DNA of 64,000 nt, from NCBI GenBank assembly GCA_964579825.1, contig CAZOHT010000015.1, positions 1 through 64,000 on the forward strand. The letters are read 5' to 3'. A program made the translations under genes and the position numbers. This document shows, in pieces, positions 50,217-59,418 of the stretch. Origin of the DNA: SPCO01 sp964579825 (GTDB lineage: Bacteria; Chloroflexota; Limnocylindria; Limnocylindrales; CSP1-4). The notes below the pieces were generated by a model. It did no database searches. It saw only the letters and a program-made list of their open reading frames with translations, and was not told where the DNA came from. Each line of letters opens with the position of its first letter. Within the stretch, counting starts at the first letter, position 1.

Positions 50217-50579
50217 TCAGAACTCGAGGCCGGCTTCGCGGGCGGCATCGGCGAGCGACTTGATCCGCCCGTGGTACCGGAACCCGGCTCGATCGAAGAC
50301 CACGCGCTCGACACCGGCGGCCTTGGCTCGCTCGGCGACGAGCCGACCGACGACGGCGGCTTCCTCGGACTTGGTCGACTTGGAGCCGCGAAGCTCCTTC
50401 TCGGCGGTCGAGGCGGCGGCCAGGGTGATCCCGGCCGAGTCGTCGATGACCTGCGCGTAGATATGGTTGAGGCTCCGGAAGACGGCCAGGCGCGGACGCG
50501 CCTGGCTGCCGGCCAGATGGAGGCGGATGGAATGGTGGCGCTTCTGTCGCGCGGCGCTGCGCGATGCGACCTGCGTCAT
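50217..50579 (-). CDS. rplR: Ribosomal protein L18
   Basis: A 120-aa 5S-rRNA-binding protein. SQARPRLAVFRSLNHIYAQV with DDSAGITLAAAST, then AERAKAAGVERVVFDRAGFR and YHGRIKSLADAAREAGLEF, fit L18 fully. It lies 15 nt before rpsE. Confidence 0.97.
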   Translation of the reverse strand: MTQVASRSAARQKRHHSIRLHLAGSQARPRLAVFRSLNHIYAQVIDDSAGITLAAASTAEKELRGSKSTKSEEAAVVGRLVAERAKAAGVERVVFDRAGFRYHGRIKSLADAAREAGLEF

Positions 50580-50607
50580 GCGGCGGTTCCTTGCTTGGGG
50601 TGGCGGA

Positions 50608-51159
50608 TCACTTCTTGCCGCCGATCTTGCCGGCCTTGCCGGCCTTGCGGCGGATGACCTCGCCGGAGTAGCGGACGCCCTTGCCCTTGTAGGGCTCCGG
50701 CTTCCGCGTGGAGCGAACCTTGGCGGCGATCTGTCCGACGAGCTCCTTGTCGATGCCGACGACGGCCAGGCGGGTCGGCGTCTCCACCTCGAAGGTGATG
50801 CCCTCGGGAGGATCGATCTCGATCGGGTGGCTGTAGCCCAGGTTGAGCTGGAGCTTGCGGCCGTTGAGCGCCGCGCGATAGCCGACGCCCGTGATGTCGA
50901 GGCCCTTGCGGTACCCGTCGGTCACGCCGACGACCATGTTGTTGACCAGCGTCCGGGTCAGACCGTGGAGCTGCTTGTGGGTCTTCTGTTCGGTCGGCCG
51001 GCTCACGACGAGCTGGCTCTCCTCACGGCTGAGGATCATGTCCGGGTGGAGCGCCCGGGTCAGGCTGCCCTTGGGGCCCTTGACCGTGAGCGTCCGTCCG
51101 TCGATGGTCACGTCGACCGTGGCGGGAACGGCGATGGGCAGACGTCCGATGCGTGACAT
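50608..51159 (-). CDS. rplF: Ribosomal protein L6
   Basis: A 183-aa 50S protein with two similar domains. SRIGRLPIAVPATVDVTIDG and VKGPKGSLTRALHPDMIL start it; YKGKGVRYSGEVIRRKAGKA near the end is the signature. It lies 7 nt after rpsH and 28 nt before rplR. Confidence 0.97.
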   Translation of the reverse strand: MSRIGRLPIAVPATVDVTIDGRTLTVKGPKGSLTRALHPDMILSREESQLVVSRPTEQKTHKQLHGLTRTLVNNMVVGVTDGYRKGLDITGVGYRAALNGRKLQLNLGYSHPIEIDPPEGITFEVETPTRLAVVGIDKELVGQIAAKVRSTRKPEPYKGKGVRYSGEVIRRKAGKAGKIGGKK

Positions 51160-51166
51160 GGTCGAT

Positions 51167-51565
51167 CTACCAGACGTACGCGAGGACTTCGCCGCCCAGC
51201 TGCGCCTTGCGCGCCTGCTGGCCGGTCATGATCCCTGCGCTCGTGCTGACGATGACGATGCCCAGGCCGCCGAGGACGCGCGGGATGTCCGTCTTGCGCG
51301 CATAGACGCGCAGGCCGGGCTTGCTGATCCGCTTGAGGCCCGAGACGACCGGCACCTTGCCGTCGACGTACTTGAGGGTGATGCGGAGCACGGGCATGGT
51401 GCCGTCCTGCTCCTCCTGGACGTCGGCGATGAAGCCCTCGTCCTTGAGGATCCGGGCGATCTCTCGCTTGGTCCGGGAGGCCGGCACGATGACCTCGGTG
51501 TGGCGCGCCCGGGAGGCGTTCCGCACGCGGGTGAGCATGTCCGCGATCGGGTCGGAGATGTTCAT
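51167..51565 (-). CDS. rpsH: Ribosomal protein S8
   Basis: A 132-aa 30S central-domain protein. MNISDPIADMLTRVRNASRA opens it, with VPASRTKREIARILKDEGFI and the C-terminal signature GLGIVIVSTSAGIMTGQQAR. ATG 51565 is chosen by homology; an in-frame start 18 codons earlier lies within rpsN. In E. coli S8 represses the spc operon; no mimic site is evident. Confidence 0.97.
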   Translation of the reverse strand: MNISDPIADMLTRVRNASRARHTEVIVPASRTKREIARILKDEGFIADVQEEQDGTMPVLRITLKYVDGKVPVVSGLKRISKPGLRVYARKTDIPRVLGGLGIVIVSTSAGIMTGQQARKAQLGGEVLAYVW

Positions 51566-51572
51566 CGGTGTC

Positions 51573-51758
51573 CTACCAACTCGACTTGGTGACGCCCGGC
51601 AGTTCGCCCCGGAGCGCACGCTCGCGGAAGCAGATCCTGCACAGGGAGAAGCGGCGCATGTAGGCGCGCGGCCGACCGCACACGAAGCAGCGGTGATACC
51701 CGCTGACCTTGTGCTTGGGCGTTCGCTTGGCCTTCGCGACCATCGATTTCTTTGCCAT
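51573..51758 (-). CDS. rpsN: Ribosomal protein S14 (zinc form)
   Basis: A 61-aa type Z S14. Two C-x2-C pairs (CFVCGR and CRICFR) bind zinc, and RAYMRRFSLCRICFRERALR plus GELPGVTKSSW complete the signature. No zinc-independent copy is in the window. It lies between rplE (17 nt) and rpsH (7 nt). Confidence 0.97.
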   Translation of the reverse strand: MAKKSMVAKAKRTPKHKVSGYHRCFVCGRPRAYMRRFSLCRICFRERALRGELPGVTKSSW

Positions 51759-51775
51759 CTTGGTTCCCTCCCCGC

Positions 51776-52318
51776 CTACGAGGCGAAGGGCATGCCGAGG
51801 AGTTCGAGGAGCTTCCTCGATTCCTCGTCGGTCTTCGCCGTCGTCACGATGCTGATCTCCAGCCCGCGGAGACGGTCCACCTTGTCGTAGTCGATCTCCG
51901 GGAAGGCGAGTTGCTCGCGCAATCCCAGCGAGTAGTTGCCGCGTCCGTCGAACGAGCGACCGGGGACGCCCCGGAAGTCACGGATGCGCGGCAGGGCCAG
52001 CATCGTGAGTCGCTCGAGGAAGTCCCACATCCGGTCCCCGCGGAGCGTCACCTTGGCCCCGATCGAGTTGCCCGTCCGCACGCGGAACTGGGCGATCGAG
52101 CGCTTGGCCTTGGTCACGATCGGCTTCTGGCCAGTGATCGTGGTGAGGTCGCCCAGCGCGGCATCGAGGGCCTTGGCGTTGGTCAGGGCCTCGCCGAGGC
52201 CGATGTTGACCACGATCTTGGACAGGCGCGGCACTTCGTTCGGGTTGCCGTACTCGAACTGCTTCTGCAGGGCGGGCACGACCTCGTTCTGGTAGCGCGC
52301 GTGCAGCTGACTGGTCAC
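51776..52318 (-). CDS. rplE: Ribosomal protein L5
   Basis: A 180-aa 5S-rRNA-binding protein. VPRLSKIVVNIGLGEALTNA, GQKPIVTKAKRSIAQFRVRT and the C-terminal ISIVTTAKTDEESRKLLELL with GMPFAS match L5. It overlaps rplX as ATGA. Confidence 0.97.
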   Translation of the reverse strand: MTSQLHARYQNEVVPALQKQFEYGNPNEVPRLSKIVVNIGLGEALTNAKALDAALGDLTTITGQKPIVTKAKRSIAQFRVRTGNSIGAKVTLRGDRMWDFLERLTMLALPRIRDFRGVPGRSFDGRGNYSLGLREQLAFPEIDYDKVDRLRGLEISIVTTAKTDEESRKLLELLGMPFAS

Positions 52319-52749
52319 GACTTGACCTCCTGCTGCTCGCCGCAGTGCCGGCAGACGCGCACCCGCCGACCTGTCTCCAGGGTGGCGTGGGCGATCCGGG
52401 TCGGCTTCGAGCAGCTGGAGCAGACGAGCATGACGCGCCCGATCGGGATCGGCTGGGCGAGCTCGAGGATGCCGCCCTGCTGGATCTTGGGCATCCGGTC
52501 GCTCTGACCCTGCGATTGGCGCGGCTTGGTGTGGCGCTTGGCGATGTTGAGGCCCTCGACGACGACCTTCACGCCACCGGCGGCGGAGGTGCGTCGGTAG
52601 ACGGTCTTGCCGCCGGTCGGCGACGGCAGCCGACGGATGACCCGCTCGACCTTGCCGCGCTTGCCGGCATCCTTGCCGGCGAGGACCACGACGGTATCGC
52701 CCTTGCGGATCTCGGGCACCTTGGTGGCCCGACCGATCGCTGCAGCCAT
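52315..52749 (-). CDS. rplX: Ribosomal protein L24 with zinc-ribbon tail
   Basis: A 144-aa L24; typical length is about 102-110. The KOW core is IRKGDTVVVLAGKDAGKRGK and VEGLNIAKRHTKPRQSQGQ, with IQQGGILELAQPIPIGRVML. Two C-x2-C pairs (CSSC and CRHC) form a ribbon at the end, as in several Gram-positive-type L24s. The start is ATG 52749 (TGATG with rplN), or GTG one codon earlier. Confidence 0.95.
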   Translation of the reverse strand: MAAAIGRATKVPEIRKGDTVVVLAGKDAGKRGKVERVIRRLPSPTGGKTVYRRTSAAGGVKVVVEGLNIAKRHTKPRQSQGQSDRMPKIQQGGILELAQPIPIGRVMLVCSSCSKPTRIAHATLETGRRVRVCRHCGEQQEVKS

Positions 52750-53117
52750 CACAGCACCTCCGGGGCGAGTGAGACGATCTTCATGTAGTTCCGGTCACGC
52801 AGCTCGCGCGCGACCGGCCCGAAGATGCGCGTCCCGCGCGGGTTGCCCTGGTTGTTGATGAGCACGGCCGCGTTCTCGTCGAACCGGATGTAGCTCCCGT
52901 CGGGGCGCCCGTACTCCTTGGCCGTGCGGACGATGACCGCGCGAACCACGTCGCCCTTCTTGACGGCGGCGTTCGGGATGGCCTGCTTGACGCTGGCGAT
53001 GATGACATCGCCCACGCCCGCCTCGGTCTTGAGCGAACGGCCCATCACCCGGATGCACTGGATGGTGCGCGCACCGGTGTTGTCGGCGACCTTGAGGCGC
53101 GTCTGGACCTGGATCAC
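52749..53117 (-). CDS. rplN: Ribosomal protein L14
   Basis: A 122-aa 50S protein at the subunit interface. MIQVQTRLKVADNTGARTIQ, GDVIIASVKQAIPNAAVKKG and GNPRGTRIFGPVARELRDRN then YMKIVSLAPEVL are canonical. It overlaps rpsQ as ATGA and rplX by one base. Confidence 0.98.
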   Translation of the reverse strand: MIQVQTRLKVADNTGARTIQCIRVMGRSLKTEAGVGDVIIASVKQAIPNAAVKKGDVVRAVIVRTAKEYGRPDGSYIRFDENAAVLINNQGNPRGTRIFGPVARELRDRNYMKIVSLAPEVL

Positions 53118-53533
53118 TGGGCGGCCTCCTCAGCCGTCCCGGGATCCGCATCGGTCGCTGCCCCGTCGGACGCCCGGGTCCGGCCCGGATGCGCGGCGGC
53201 GTGGATGGCCTCGGTGGTGGCGGCTTCCTCGGACGCGACGACCTCGCCGGGGAGGCCATGGTCGCCGGCCCGGGCCACGACGCTGACGAGCCGCCAGCGC
53301 TTGGTGGCGGACAGCGGCCGCGACTCCTCGATGAGGACGGTATCGCCGATGCGGGCCTCGTTGGCCTCGTCGTGCGCCTTGAACTTCGTGCTCAAGCGGA
53401 TGACCCGCTTGTACAGCCGGTGGCGCGCCAGGCGCTCGACGGACACGACGATCGTCTTGTCCATCTTGTCGCTGACGACGCGGCCGACCTTCGTCTTCCG
53501 CTGGCCTTGCACTGGTGCGTTCGCTCCTGTCAT
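53114..53533 (-). CDS. rpsQ: Ribosomal protein S17 with Ala-rich C-terminal extension
   Basis: A 139-aa S17; typical bacterial length is about 80-90. The OB core is GRVVSDKMDKTIVVSVERLA, KFKAHDEANEARIGDTVLIE and ESRPLSATKRWRLVSVVA. After about residue 88 an extra 50 residues follow (VVASEEAATTEAIHAAAHPG and an acidic Ala-rich end), probably disordered. It overlaps rplN as ATGA. Confidence 0.95.
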   Translation of the reverse strand: MTGANAPVQGQRKTKVGRVVSDKMDKTIVVSVERLARHRLYKRVIRLSTKFKAHDEANEARIGDTVLIEESRPLSATKRWRLVSVVARAGDHGLPGEVVASEEAATTEAIHAAAHPGRTRASDGAATDADPGTAEEAAQ

Positions 53534-53546
53534 CGCGTGATCTCCC

Positions 53547-53753
53547 TCACGCCGTCTTGCCGAGCTTGCGCTCGCGCTGGACGGTCAGGATCCGCGCGAT
53601 CGTTCGCCGCGTCTGCGGGATCGTGCTGTAGTCCTTCAGTTGTCGGGTCGAGAGCGCGAAGCGGGCACCCCACAGGTCCTGCTTGGCGTCCTTCAGGGCG
53701 GTCTCGAGCTCGGCGTCGGACAGCGTTCGAACCTTGTCGATATCCATCGTCAC
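53547..53753 (-). CDS. rpmC: Ribosomal protein L29
   Basis: A 68-aa two-helix protein at the tunnel exit. RTLSDAELETALKDAKQDLW and STIPQTRRTIARILTVQRER match L29. GTG 53753 overlaps the rplP stop as GTGA; an ATG two codons later is also possible. Confidence 0.95.
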   Translation of the reverse strand: MTMDIDKVRTLSDAELETALKDAKQDLWGARFALSTRQLKDYSTIPQTRRTIARILTVQRERKLGKTA

Positions 53754-54172
53754 GCCTCCTTCGCCCCCTCACGGACGACCACCCGCGTGGCGACCGGGAG
53801 CTTGTGACTGGCGAGGCGCATCGCCTCGACGGCCGAGTCATGGTCCACGCCGGCCATCTCGAACAGGATCCGGCCGGGCTTGACCACGGCGACCCAGTGA
53901 TCCGGTCCGCCCTTCCCGGAACCCATGCGGGTCTCGGCCGGCTTCTTGGTCACGGGCTTGTCCGGGAAGACGCGGATCCAGATCTTGCCGCCGCGCTTGA
54001 CCGAGCGGGTCATCGCGCGTCGGGCCGCTTCGATCTGCCGGCTGGTGATCCAGGCCGGTTCCTGCGTGGCGAGGCCGTATTCACCGAACGCGACCGAGTG
54101 GCCGCCCTTGGCGACGCCGGACATCCGGCCGCGCATGACCTTGCGGTGCTTGACGCGCTTGGGCATCAACAC
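53750..54172 (-). CDS. rplP: Ribosomal protein L16
   Basis: A 140-aa 50S protein near the A site. From GTG it reads MLMPKRVKHRKVMRGRMSGV, a common L16 start. VAFGEYGLATQEPAWITSRQ, GGKIWIRVFPDKPVTKKPAE then TRMGSGKGGPDHWVAVVKPG are conserved. ATG 54166 is an alternative two codons in. It lies 3 nt after rpsC. Confidence 0.97.
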   Translation of the reverse strand: MLMPKRVKHRKVMRGRMSGVAKGGHSVAFGEYGLATQEPAWITSRQIEAARRAMTRSVKRGGKIWIRVFPDKPVTKKPAETRMGSGKGGPDHWVAVVKPGRILFEMAGVDHDSAVEAMRLASHKLPVATRVVVREGAKEA

Positions 54173-54175
54173 GGC

Positions 54176-54859
54176 TCAGCCCCCCAGCCCGGCCTGGGCC
54201 GGGAGTGCGGCATCGCGCGGGGCCGGACGTTCCGGGGACACGTCGCCCCGGTAGATCCAGACCTTCACGCCGATGCGGCCGTAGGTGGTGTGGGCGTGGA
54301 CCTGGCCGTAGCTGATGTCCGCGCGGAGCGTACCGAGCGGGATGCGACCCTCGCGGTCCCACTCGCGGCGACCCATCTCGGAGCCGCCGAGGCGACCCGC
54401 GACGGCGATCTTGACGCCCTTCGCGCCGGCCTTCATGGAGCGCTGGATGGCCTGCTTCATCGCCTTCTTGAAGGCGATCCGGCGGCTCAGCTGGCCGGCG
54501 ATGTTCATCGCCACCAGGTACGCGTCCAGTTCGGGCTGGCGGATCTCCTTGATCTCGAGCTTGACCTTGCGGGTCGTGAGGGCCCCCACCTGCTGGCGCA
54601 GGATCTCCACGTTCGCCCCGCCCTTGCCGATGACGATGCCCGGCTTGGCCGTGTGGATCGTGACCGTCACGTGGTTGATGCCACGCTCGACCTCGACGCC
54701 GCTCACGCTGGCGTTCGCCAGCCGGCGATCGATCAGCTGGCGGATGAGGATGTCCTCCTTGAGGGAGGCGTTGTATTCCTTGGGGTCGGCGTACCACTTC
54801 GCGGTCCAGGTGCGCGAGACACCCAGGCGGAAGCCGTACGGATGGACCTTGTGTCCCAA
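54176..54859 (-). CDS. rpsC: Ribosomal protein S3
   Basis: A 227-aa mRNA-entry protein of the 30S. GHKVHPYGFRLGVSRTWTAK opens it. The KH domain has VTIHTAKPGIVIGKGGANVE, and the C-terminal domain has GVKIAVAGRLGGSEMGRREW and YGRIGVKVWIYRGDV. It ends with a short Pro/Ala tail. Confidence 0.98.
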   Translation of the reverse strand: MGHKVHPYGFRLGVSRTWTAKWYADPKEYNASLKEDILIRQLIDRRLANASVSGVEVERGINHVTVTIHTAKPGIVIGKGGANVEILRQQVGALTTRKVKLEIKEIRQPELDAYLVAMNIAGQLSRRIAFKKAMKQAIQRSMKAGAKGVKIAVAGRLGGSEMGRREWDREGRIPLGTLRADISYGQVHAHTTYGRIGVKVWIYRGDVSPERPAPRDAALPAQAGLGG

Positions 54860-54860
54860 C

Positions 54861-55199
54861 TCAGGCCTCCTGGTCCGCGACGACGATGGTGATGTGGGTC
54901 ATCGGCTTGTGGATCGGGAAGGCCCGACCCTGTGCCCGTGGCCGGAAGCGCTTGATCGTCGGACCCTCATCGGCGATGGCGTCGAAGACGATCAGGTCTT
55001 CCGCGGACAGGTTGTGGTTGTTCTCGGCATTGGCCGTCGCGCTCTGGAGCACGCGGGCGATGTCCTTGGCGGCGTACTGCGGCATGAACCGCAGGATCGC
55101 GGCGGCCTCCTCCACGGGCTTGCCCTTGATCGCCGTGGTGACGAGTCGGGCCTTCCGGGTGGAGCCGCGGAGGAACTTGGCTTGCGCCTTGACTTGCAC
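54861..55199 (-). CDS. rplV: Ribosomal protein L22
   Basis: A 112-aa tunnel-lining protein starting at GTG 55199. AKFLRGSTRKARLVTTAIKG, VEEAAAILRFMPQYAAKDIA and the loop-helix GPTIKRFRPRAQGRAFPIHK with PMTHITIVV fit L22. It lies 1 nt before rpsC. Confidence 0.97.
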   Translation of the reverse strand: MQVKAQAKFLRGSTRKARLVTTAIKGKPVEEAAAILRFMPQYAAKDIARVLQSATANAENNHNLSAEDLIVFDAIADEGPTIKRFRPRAQGRAFPIHKPMTHITIVVADQEA

Positions 55200-55210
55200 G
55201 ATCGTCGCCC

Positions 55211-55495
55211 CTACTTCAGCGACGTCGATCGGTCGGTGTGCTTGCCGTGCCCGCGGTAGTTGCGGGTGGGGCTGAACTCACCGAGGCGATGGCCGACCAT
55301 GTTCTCGGTCACGTAGACCGGGACATGCTTCTTGCCGTTGTAGACCGCGATCGTGTGACCGATGAAGGTCGGGAAGATCACGGACGCGCGAGACCAGGTC
55401 TTGACGACCTTCTTCTCGTTGCGCTTGTTCATCTCCTCGACTCGGCCGAGGAGGCGGGCCTCGACGAACGGGCCCTTCTTGATCGAACGGGACAT
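55211..55495 (-). CDS. rpsS: Ribosomal protein S19
   Basis: A 94-aa 30S head protein. SRSIKKGPFVEARLLGRVEE, TWSRASVIFPTFIGHTIAVY and the signature GHRLGEFSPTRNYRGHGKHT are canonical. It lies 17 nt after rplB. Confidence 0.98.
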   Translation of the reverse strand: MSRSIKKGPFVEARLLGRVEEMNKRNEKKVVKTWSRASVIFPTFIGHTIAVYNGKKHVPVYVTENMVGHRLGEFSPTRNYRGHGKHTDRSTSLK

Positions 55496-55512
55496 CGACT
55501 CCTACCTCCCCG

Positions 55513-56340
55513 CTACTTGCGGTGCCGTGATCGGACGATGAGTCGTCCGGTCGTCTTGGACCGCCGGGTGCGGTAGCCCATCGCGGGCTTGCCCCACGGT
55601 GTCTTGGGCGGCATCCCCGTGGGGGACTTGCCCTCGCCACCGCCATGCGGATGGTCTCGTGGATTCATGACGACGCCGCGGACCTCGGGCCGCTGGCCCA
55701 TGTGGCGGGCACGTCCGGCCTTGCCGAGGTTCTCGTTGTCGTGGTCGAGGTTGCTGACCTGGCCGACGGTCGCCATGCAGCGCATCGGGACGCGGCGCAT
55801 CTCGCCCGACGGGAGTCGGACCGTGGCGTAGTCGCCTTCCTTGGCGAGCAGCTGCGCGGCGGTGCCGGCGGACCGGACGATCTGGCCGCCCTTGCCGGGG
55901 ACCAGCTCGATGTTGTGGATGGTGGTGCCCAGCGGGATGTTGGCCAGCGGCAGGGCGTTCCCGACGCGCGCCTCGGCGTCCGGACCGGCGACCACCACGT
56001 CGCCCACCTTCAGGCCGTGGGGCAGCAGCATGTAGCGCTTCTCGCCGTCGCGGTAATGGAGCAGGCCGATCCGCGCGGAGCGGTTCGGGTCGTACTCGAT
56101 CGTCGCGAGTCGAGCGGGGACGTTCAGCTTGTCGCGCTTGAAGTCGATGATCCGGTAGTGGCGCTTCTCGCCGCCGCCGCGATGGCGGACCGTGAGCCGG
56201 CCGGCGTTGTTGCGGCCCGAGCCACGGGTCTGCGGCTCGAGCAGCGGCTTGTACGGCTCCTTGGTGGTGATCTCCTCGAAGGTCGAGCGAGTCATCTGCC
56301 GGAGCCCCGGCGACGTGGCCTTGTACGAGCGAAGCGGCAT
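55513..56340 (-). CDS. rplB: Ribosomal protein L2
   Basis: A 275-aa core 50S protein needed for subunit joining. LTVRHRGGGEKRHYRIIDFK, NIPLGTTIHNIELVPGKGGQ and the signature RGVVMNPRDHPHGGGEGKSP, with the conserved His, are present. TPWGKPAMGYRTRRSKTTGR closes it. Confidence 0.98.
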   Translation of the reverse strand: MPLRSYKATSPGLRQMTRSTFEEITTKEPYKPLLEPQTRGSGRNNAGRLTVRHRGGGEKRHYRIIDFKRDKLNVPARLATIEYDPNRSARIGLLHYRDGEKRYMLLPHGLKVGDVVVAGPDAEARVGNALPLANIPLGTTIHNIELVPGKGGQIVRSAGTAAQLLAKEGDYATVRLPSGEMRRVPMRCMATVGQVSNLDHDNENLGKAGRARHMGQRPEVRGVVMNPRDHPHGGGEGKSPTGMPPKTPWGKPAMGYRTRRSKTTGRLIVRSRHRK

Positions 56341-56341
56341 G

Positions 56342-56644
56342 TCAGACCCCCTCGAAGAATTCGATCTTCTGGCCGGGGGCCAGGGTGACGACGGCCTTGC
56401 GCCAGGGGGTCGTGTGGCCCACGAACCGCCCGCGACGCTTCTCCTTGGCCTTGGTCGTGAGGACGTTGACCGACGTGACGGTCACGTTCTCCTTCTTGTA
56501 CAGCTCTTCCACCGCGGCCTTGATCTGGATCTTGTTGGCCTTCTCGTGGACGGCGAAGGTGTACTTGCCGCGCTGCGATTCGTCGATCGACTTCTCGCTG
56601 ATGACCGGGCGCAGGATGATCTCAGGGGCGGTCAGGGCGCTCAC
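56342..56644 (-). CDS. rplW: Ribosomal protein L23
   Basis: A 100-aa tunnel-exit protein that docks SRP and trigger factor. IILRPVISEKSIDESQRGKY, FAVHEKANKIQIKAAVEELY and the C-terminal GHTTPWRKAVVTLAPGQKIE fit L23. It overlaps rplD as ATGA. Confidence 0.96.
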   Translation of the reverse strand: MSALTAPEIILRPVISEKSIDESQRGKYTFAVHEKANKIQIKAAVEELYKKENVTVTSVNVLTTKAKEKRRGRFVGHTTPWRKAVVTLAPGQKIEFFEGV

Positions 56645-57264
56645 GCGTAGACCTCCTGCATCCGGGCCAGGGCCGGCTGCTCGATCAGGACCAGGTCCGC
56701 CTTGAGCAGGTCGACCACGTTGAGCGAGTCGGCCAGGATGATCTCCACGGTCGGGAGGTTCCGGGCGGACAGCTCGAGCGTCTGGTCGCGCCCGGGAGCC
56801 ACGACGAGGACCCGACCGGTGGCGTCCAGCGCGCGCAGCACGGTGGCGAGCTCCTTGGTCCGGATCGCGTCGAGCCCGAACGTGTCGATGACCTTGATGG
56901 CCTCGTCGCCGAACTTGGCGGTCAGCGCACCGCGAAGCGCCAGGCGCTTCATCTTGCGGGGCAGCCGCTGCTCGTAGGAGCGCGGGTGCGGGCCGAACAC
57001 GACCCCGCCGCCACGGTAGTGCGGCGCGGTGACGGTGCCCTGGCGCGCCCGTCCGGTGCCCTTCTGACGGTACGGCTTGCGGCCGCCACCACGGATCTCG
57101 CCGCGGGTCTTGGTGTCGGACGTGCCGGTCCGGCGGCCGGCCAGCTGGGCGGTCACGACCTGGTGGAGGACGGCCGTGTTGACCGGGGCGGCGAACAGCT
57201 CGTCGCTGAGTTCGACGCTGCCGACATCCTTGCCGGTCCGATCGTAGAGGGTGGTCTGCGGCAT
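56641..57264 (-). CDS. rplD: Ribosomal protein L4
   Basis: A 207-aa tunnel protein. TSDTKTRGEIRGGGRKPYRQ then KGTGRARQGTVTAPHYRGGG is the conserved loop, and VFGPHPRSYEQRLPRKMKRL follows. In E. coli L4 autoregulates the S10 operon; nothing in the leader here shows that. Confidence 0.97.
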   Translation of the reverse strand: MPQTTLYDRTGKDVGSVELSDELFAAPVNTAVLHQVVTAQLAGRRTGTSDTKTRGEIRGGGRKPYRQKGTGRARQGTVTAPHYRGGGVVFGPHPRSYEQRLPRKMKRLALRGALTAKFGDEAIKVIDTFGLDAIRTKELATVLRALDATGRVLVVAPGRDQTLELSARNLPTVEIILADSLNVVDLLKADLVLIEQPALARMQEVYA

Positions 57265-57268
57265 GGCG

Positions 57269-57889
57269 TCAGGCCTTCTTCACGAGGATCAACGAGCCGC
57301 GGGCGCCGGGCAGGCTCCCGTTCACCAGCAGCAGGTTGCGATCCGTGTCGGTGCGCACGATGCGCACCTTCTTGATGGTCACGCGCTCATCGCCCATGTG
57401 GCCGGCCATCTTCAGGCCGCGGTACACGCGACCCGGCGTGGTGCCGGGGCCGATGGAGCCCGGCGCTCGATGATGGTCCGAGCCGTGGGTCTTGGGCCCG
57501 CGGTGGAAGTTGTGGCGCTTGATGTGACCGGCGAAGCCCTTGCCCTTGGAGATCCCGGTGACATCGACGAGGTCGCCCTCGGCGAACAGGTCGCCGATGC
57601 CGAGGACCTGACCGACCGTGTAGTCGTCGACGCTGTCGACGCGGAACTCGCGGATGGACGAGACCTTGGGCAGATCGCGCAGCTGACCGCTCTCCGGCTT
57701 GTTGAGCTTCTTGACGACGTCCGTGCCGACCTGGACGGCCGTGTAGCCGTCTCGGTCGGTCGTGCGCAGACGGGTGACCGTGTTGGGTTCGATGGCCAGC
57801 ACGGAGACGGCGACCATGGTGCCGTCCTCCTGGAAGACCTGGGTCATCCCGACCTTGCGGCCGATGAGCCCTACCGATGGGGTCGTCAT
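57269..57889 (-). CDS. rplC: Ribosomal protein L3
   Basis: A 206-aa 50S protein near the peptidyl-transferase centre. GLIGRKVGMTQVFQEDGTMV opens it; the signature is GKGFAGHIKRHNFHRGPKTH then GSDHHRAPGSIGPGTTPGRV. ATG 57889 shares TGATG with the rpsJ stop; a GTG one codon earlier is possible. Confidence 0.97.
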   Translation of the reverse strand: MTTPSVGLIGRKVGMTQVFQEDGTMVAVSVLAIEPNTVTRLRTTDRDGYTAVQVGTDVVKKLNKPESGQLRDLPKVSSIREFRVDSVDDYTVGQVLGIGDLFAEGDLVDVTGISKGKGFAGHIKRHNFHRGPKTHGSDHHRAPGSIGPGTTPGRVYRGLKMAGHMGDERVTIKKVRIVRTDTDRNLLLVNGSLPGARGSLILVKKA

Positions 57890-58197
57890 CACATCTTGAT
57901 CTCGATGTCGACGCCCGCTGCCAGCGAGAGTCGCATCAGGGCGTCGACCGTCTTCGACGAGGGGTCAAGGATGTCGACGAGCCGCTTGTGCGTGCGGATC
58001 TCGAACTGCTCCCGGCTGTCCTTGTCGATGAACGGGGATCGCAGGACGGTGAACTTCTCGATCCGGGTAGGCAGCGGCACGGGGCCGACGACATCCGCGC
58101 CGGTCCGCTGGGCCGTTTCCACGATCTGGGCTGCGGACTGATCCAGCAGCCGGTGATCGTAGGCCTTGAGGCGGATCCTGATCCGCTGCTTCGCCAT
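57889..58197 (-). CDS. rpsJ: Ribosomal protein S10
   Basis: A 102-aa 30S protein and NusE transcription factor. AKQRIRIRLKAYDHRLLDQS, GPVPLPTRIEKFTVLRSPFI and REQFEIRTHKRLVDILDPSS are canonical. ATG 58197 was chosen by homology; the frame stays open 18 codons further. It lies 7 nt after tuf with no separate promoter visible. Confidence 0.97.
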   Translation of the reverse strand: MAKQRIRIRLKAYDHRLLDQSAAQIVETAQRTGADVVGPVPLPTRIEKFTVLRSPFIDKDSREQFEIRTHKRLVDILDPSSKTVDALMRLSLAAGVDIEIKM

Positions 58198-58204
58198 CTC
58201 GTCC

Positions 58205-59401
<1,197 letters not shown>

Positions 59402-59418
59402 CTGACTGCTCCCGGCTC

